Assembly: GCA_963693365.1 (NCBI GenBank)
Contig: CAVNZM010000006.1
Span: 10,106,001 to 10,170,000, forward strand
DNA: 64,000 bases
Origin: Amoebidium appalachense
Lineage: Eukaryota; Ichthyosporea
Direction: 5' to 3'
Below the pieces are notes generated by a model that had not been told where the DNA came from, made no database searches, and worked only from the letters and a program-made list of their open reading frames with translations. The first letter of the stretch is position 1; each line of letters opens with the position of its first letter. Below are positions 63,137-64,000 of this stretch, one piece after another. A program made the translations under genes and the position numbers.

Positions 63137-63150
63137 GGGGGGGGGAGGGG
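62318..63150. repeat. Poly(C), (CA)n and very long poly(G) tracts
   Basis: C-run 62320-62355, (CA)n 62579-62616, G-run of about 43 nt at 62838-62880, more G-runs to 62953 and again at 63106-63155. The unique interval 62640-62760 has exon-like frames on both strands; minus reads GGAALGLGENSEDY then VLVSSYTCST before GTGAGT. I could not decide between them. Confidence 0.85.
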
Positions 63151-63617
63151 GGGGGGTTGTAGTTTTTGGAAAATTCCAATGATTTTAATTGTACACAGGA
63201 AGCCTTAGGGGCAGTCTCCTAGACTTTGAAGCCTTCCCATTTTCCAGCTTCGGAAAGTCATTGAAACGTTGTCACACAGCAAACATATCAATCTTGAACC
63301 CCCCCCCCCCCCCCCCCCGGGCACCCCGCCACCCCGTGTCACTGCACCCGAAAAACATGTCACTAGACCGACTCCATAGACTTGAAAAAGCCACACAGCC
63401 TGTTTCATCTGGCACATCTTTTTTCTGAGCCCAGAATGCCCGCACATACCTATTCCTCCCCAAGAAGTCTGCTTTGTGTCGGATATCATATCACCGAGTC
63501 CACTCCAGTCTCCCCTTGCCTTTATATGAATTCGTGTCCTCTCCCCCAACCCCCCCCCCCCAAACCCCCCCCCCCCCCCCTCCCCTCCCTCCCCCCACCC
63601 CTTCACCCCCATTACAG

Positions 63618-63852
63618 AGTAAGGAAGGTTTAGGGGGACAACCAATACCACTTACTTTGGTGCTCCAAACATACTCAGTTGAAACGGTTACCCGCCAAGG
63701 AACAGCCAATGGCATACGTTTTAATCTGATCATTCACTACGAAGTAAGTGCTCCATAACATGGGCATTCAGCACAGAAGACTTGGCAACAGATATCTTAC
63801 CGTGCAAAAGTTCGCTGCTGCAAAATTTTCCTTTGACCCCCCCCCCACCCCC

Positions 63853-63894
<42 letters not shown>

Positions 63895-64000
63895 ACACAC
63901 ACACAGAGAGAGAGAGAAACACAGACACAGGTTGTTACACGATGGCATTCACTCAGGCCACTGACGATGTCCACCTGCCAGAGACTGCTGCGCGAACATG
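63618..64000 (+). CDS. Partial unidentified gene, two exons at the window edge
   Basis: Exon 63618-63743 follows CCATTACAG and ends before GTAAGT (42 codons, phase 0): QPIPLTLVLQTYSVETVT, then ANGIRFNLIIHYE. The next exon starts at 63931 after GACACAG, also phase 0, reading VVTRWHSLRPLTMSTCQRLL to the window end. Phase and splice signals agree, and the composition is ordinary. No family is recognised. Caution: the minus strand over the first exon also has a possible reading (LKRMPLAVPWRVTVSTEYVW before GTAAGT), so strand is not certain. Confidence 0.35.
63835..63900. repeat. Poly(C) tract before (CA)n
   Basis: About 55 nt of almost pure C followed by CA and GA dinucleotides, directly upstream of the last candidate exon. 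Confidence 0.95.

Overview
This is eukaryotic nuclear DNA: intron-rich genes with GT-AG splice sites (one apparent GC-AG) sit in a sea of homopolymer C/G tracts and long (CA)n, (CT)n and (TTGC)n arrays. Exons have unbiased amino-acid composition, and their reading phases join across introns, which is how genes were separated from the many low-complexity open frames. Recognisable proteins are a grainyhead/CP2 transcription factor, an FBXO4-type F-box protein, a CLYBL-type lyase, a GT61 glycosyltransferase and a DUF4419 protein. That set suggests an opisthokont, most likely a unicellular relative of animals (choanoflagellate, filasterean or ichthyosporean grade). This is an inference from gene content; no rRNA or other phylogenetic marker is present.

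Layout. 0.1-1.6 kb: 3' end of a citramalyl-CoA lyase (CLYBL) gene, + strand. 2.3-3.15 kb: tandem pair of a dispersed repeat ending in poly(C). 3.5-5.95 kb: minus-strand multi-pass membrane protein. 8.0-17.0 kb: complete 11-exon GT61 glycosyltransferase, + strand, 667 residues. 19.3-25.5 kb: minus-strand gene for a large type I membrane protein I do not recognise, ending tail to tail with GT61. 26.2 kb: GC-rich stretch with a perfect CRE palindrome. 27.7 kb: last exon of an unidentified minus-strand gene. 28.7-34 kb: gene-poor, dominated by (CT)n, (TG)n and (GTGC)n arrays. 35.1-37.9 kb: minus-strand DUF4419 gene with an odd stop and an apparently missing middle. 38.2-40.15 kb: two tandem decayed 3' ends of a LINE-like retrotransposon. 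42.2-45.5 kb: two head-to-head, interleaved genes of one unrecognised family. 46.7-50.8 kb: minus-strand FBXO4 homologue. 52.9-61.2 kb: complete 11-exon grainyhead-like gene, 604 residues. 63.6 kb to the end: two exons of another gene running off the window.

The genes do not form one pathway. I found no CRISPR array, operon, phage, integrated giant virus or confident tRNA/rRNA. The most interesting items are the full grainyhead protein with a hairpin cluster just upstream, the poly(C)-tailed repeat family with a foldback copy, the in-frame stops in the FBXO4 and DUF4419 genes, the head-to-head paralogues, and the unknown type I membrane protein built from small phase-0 exons.
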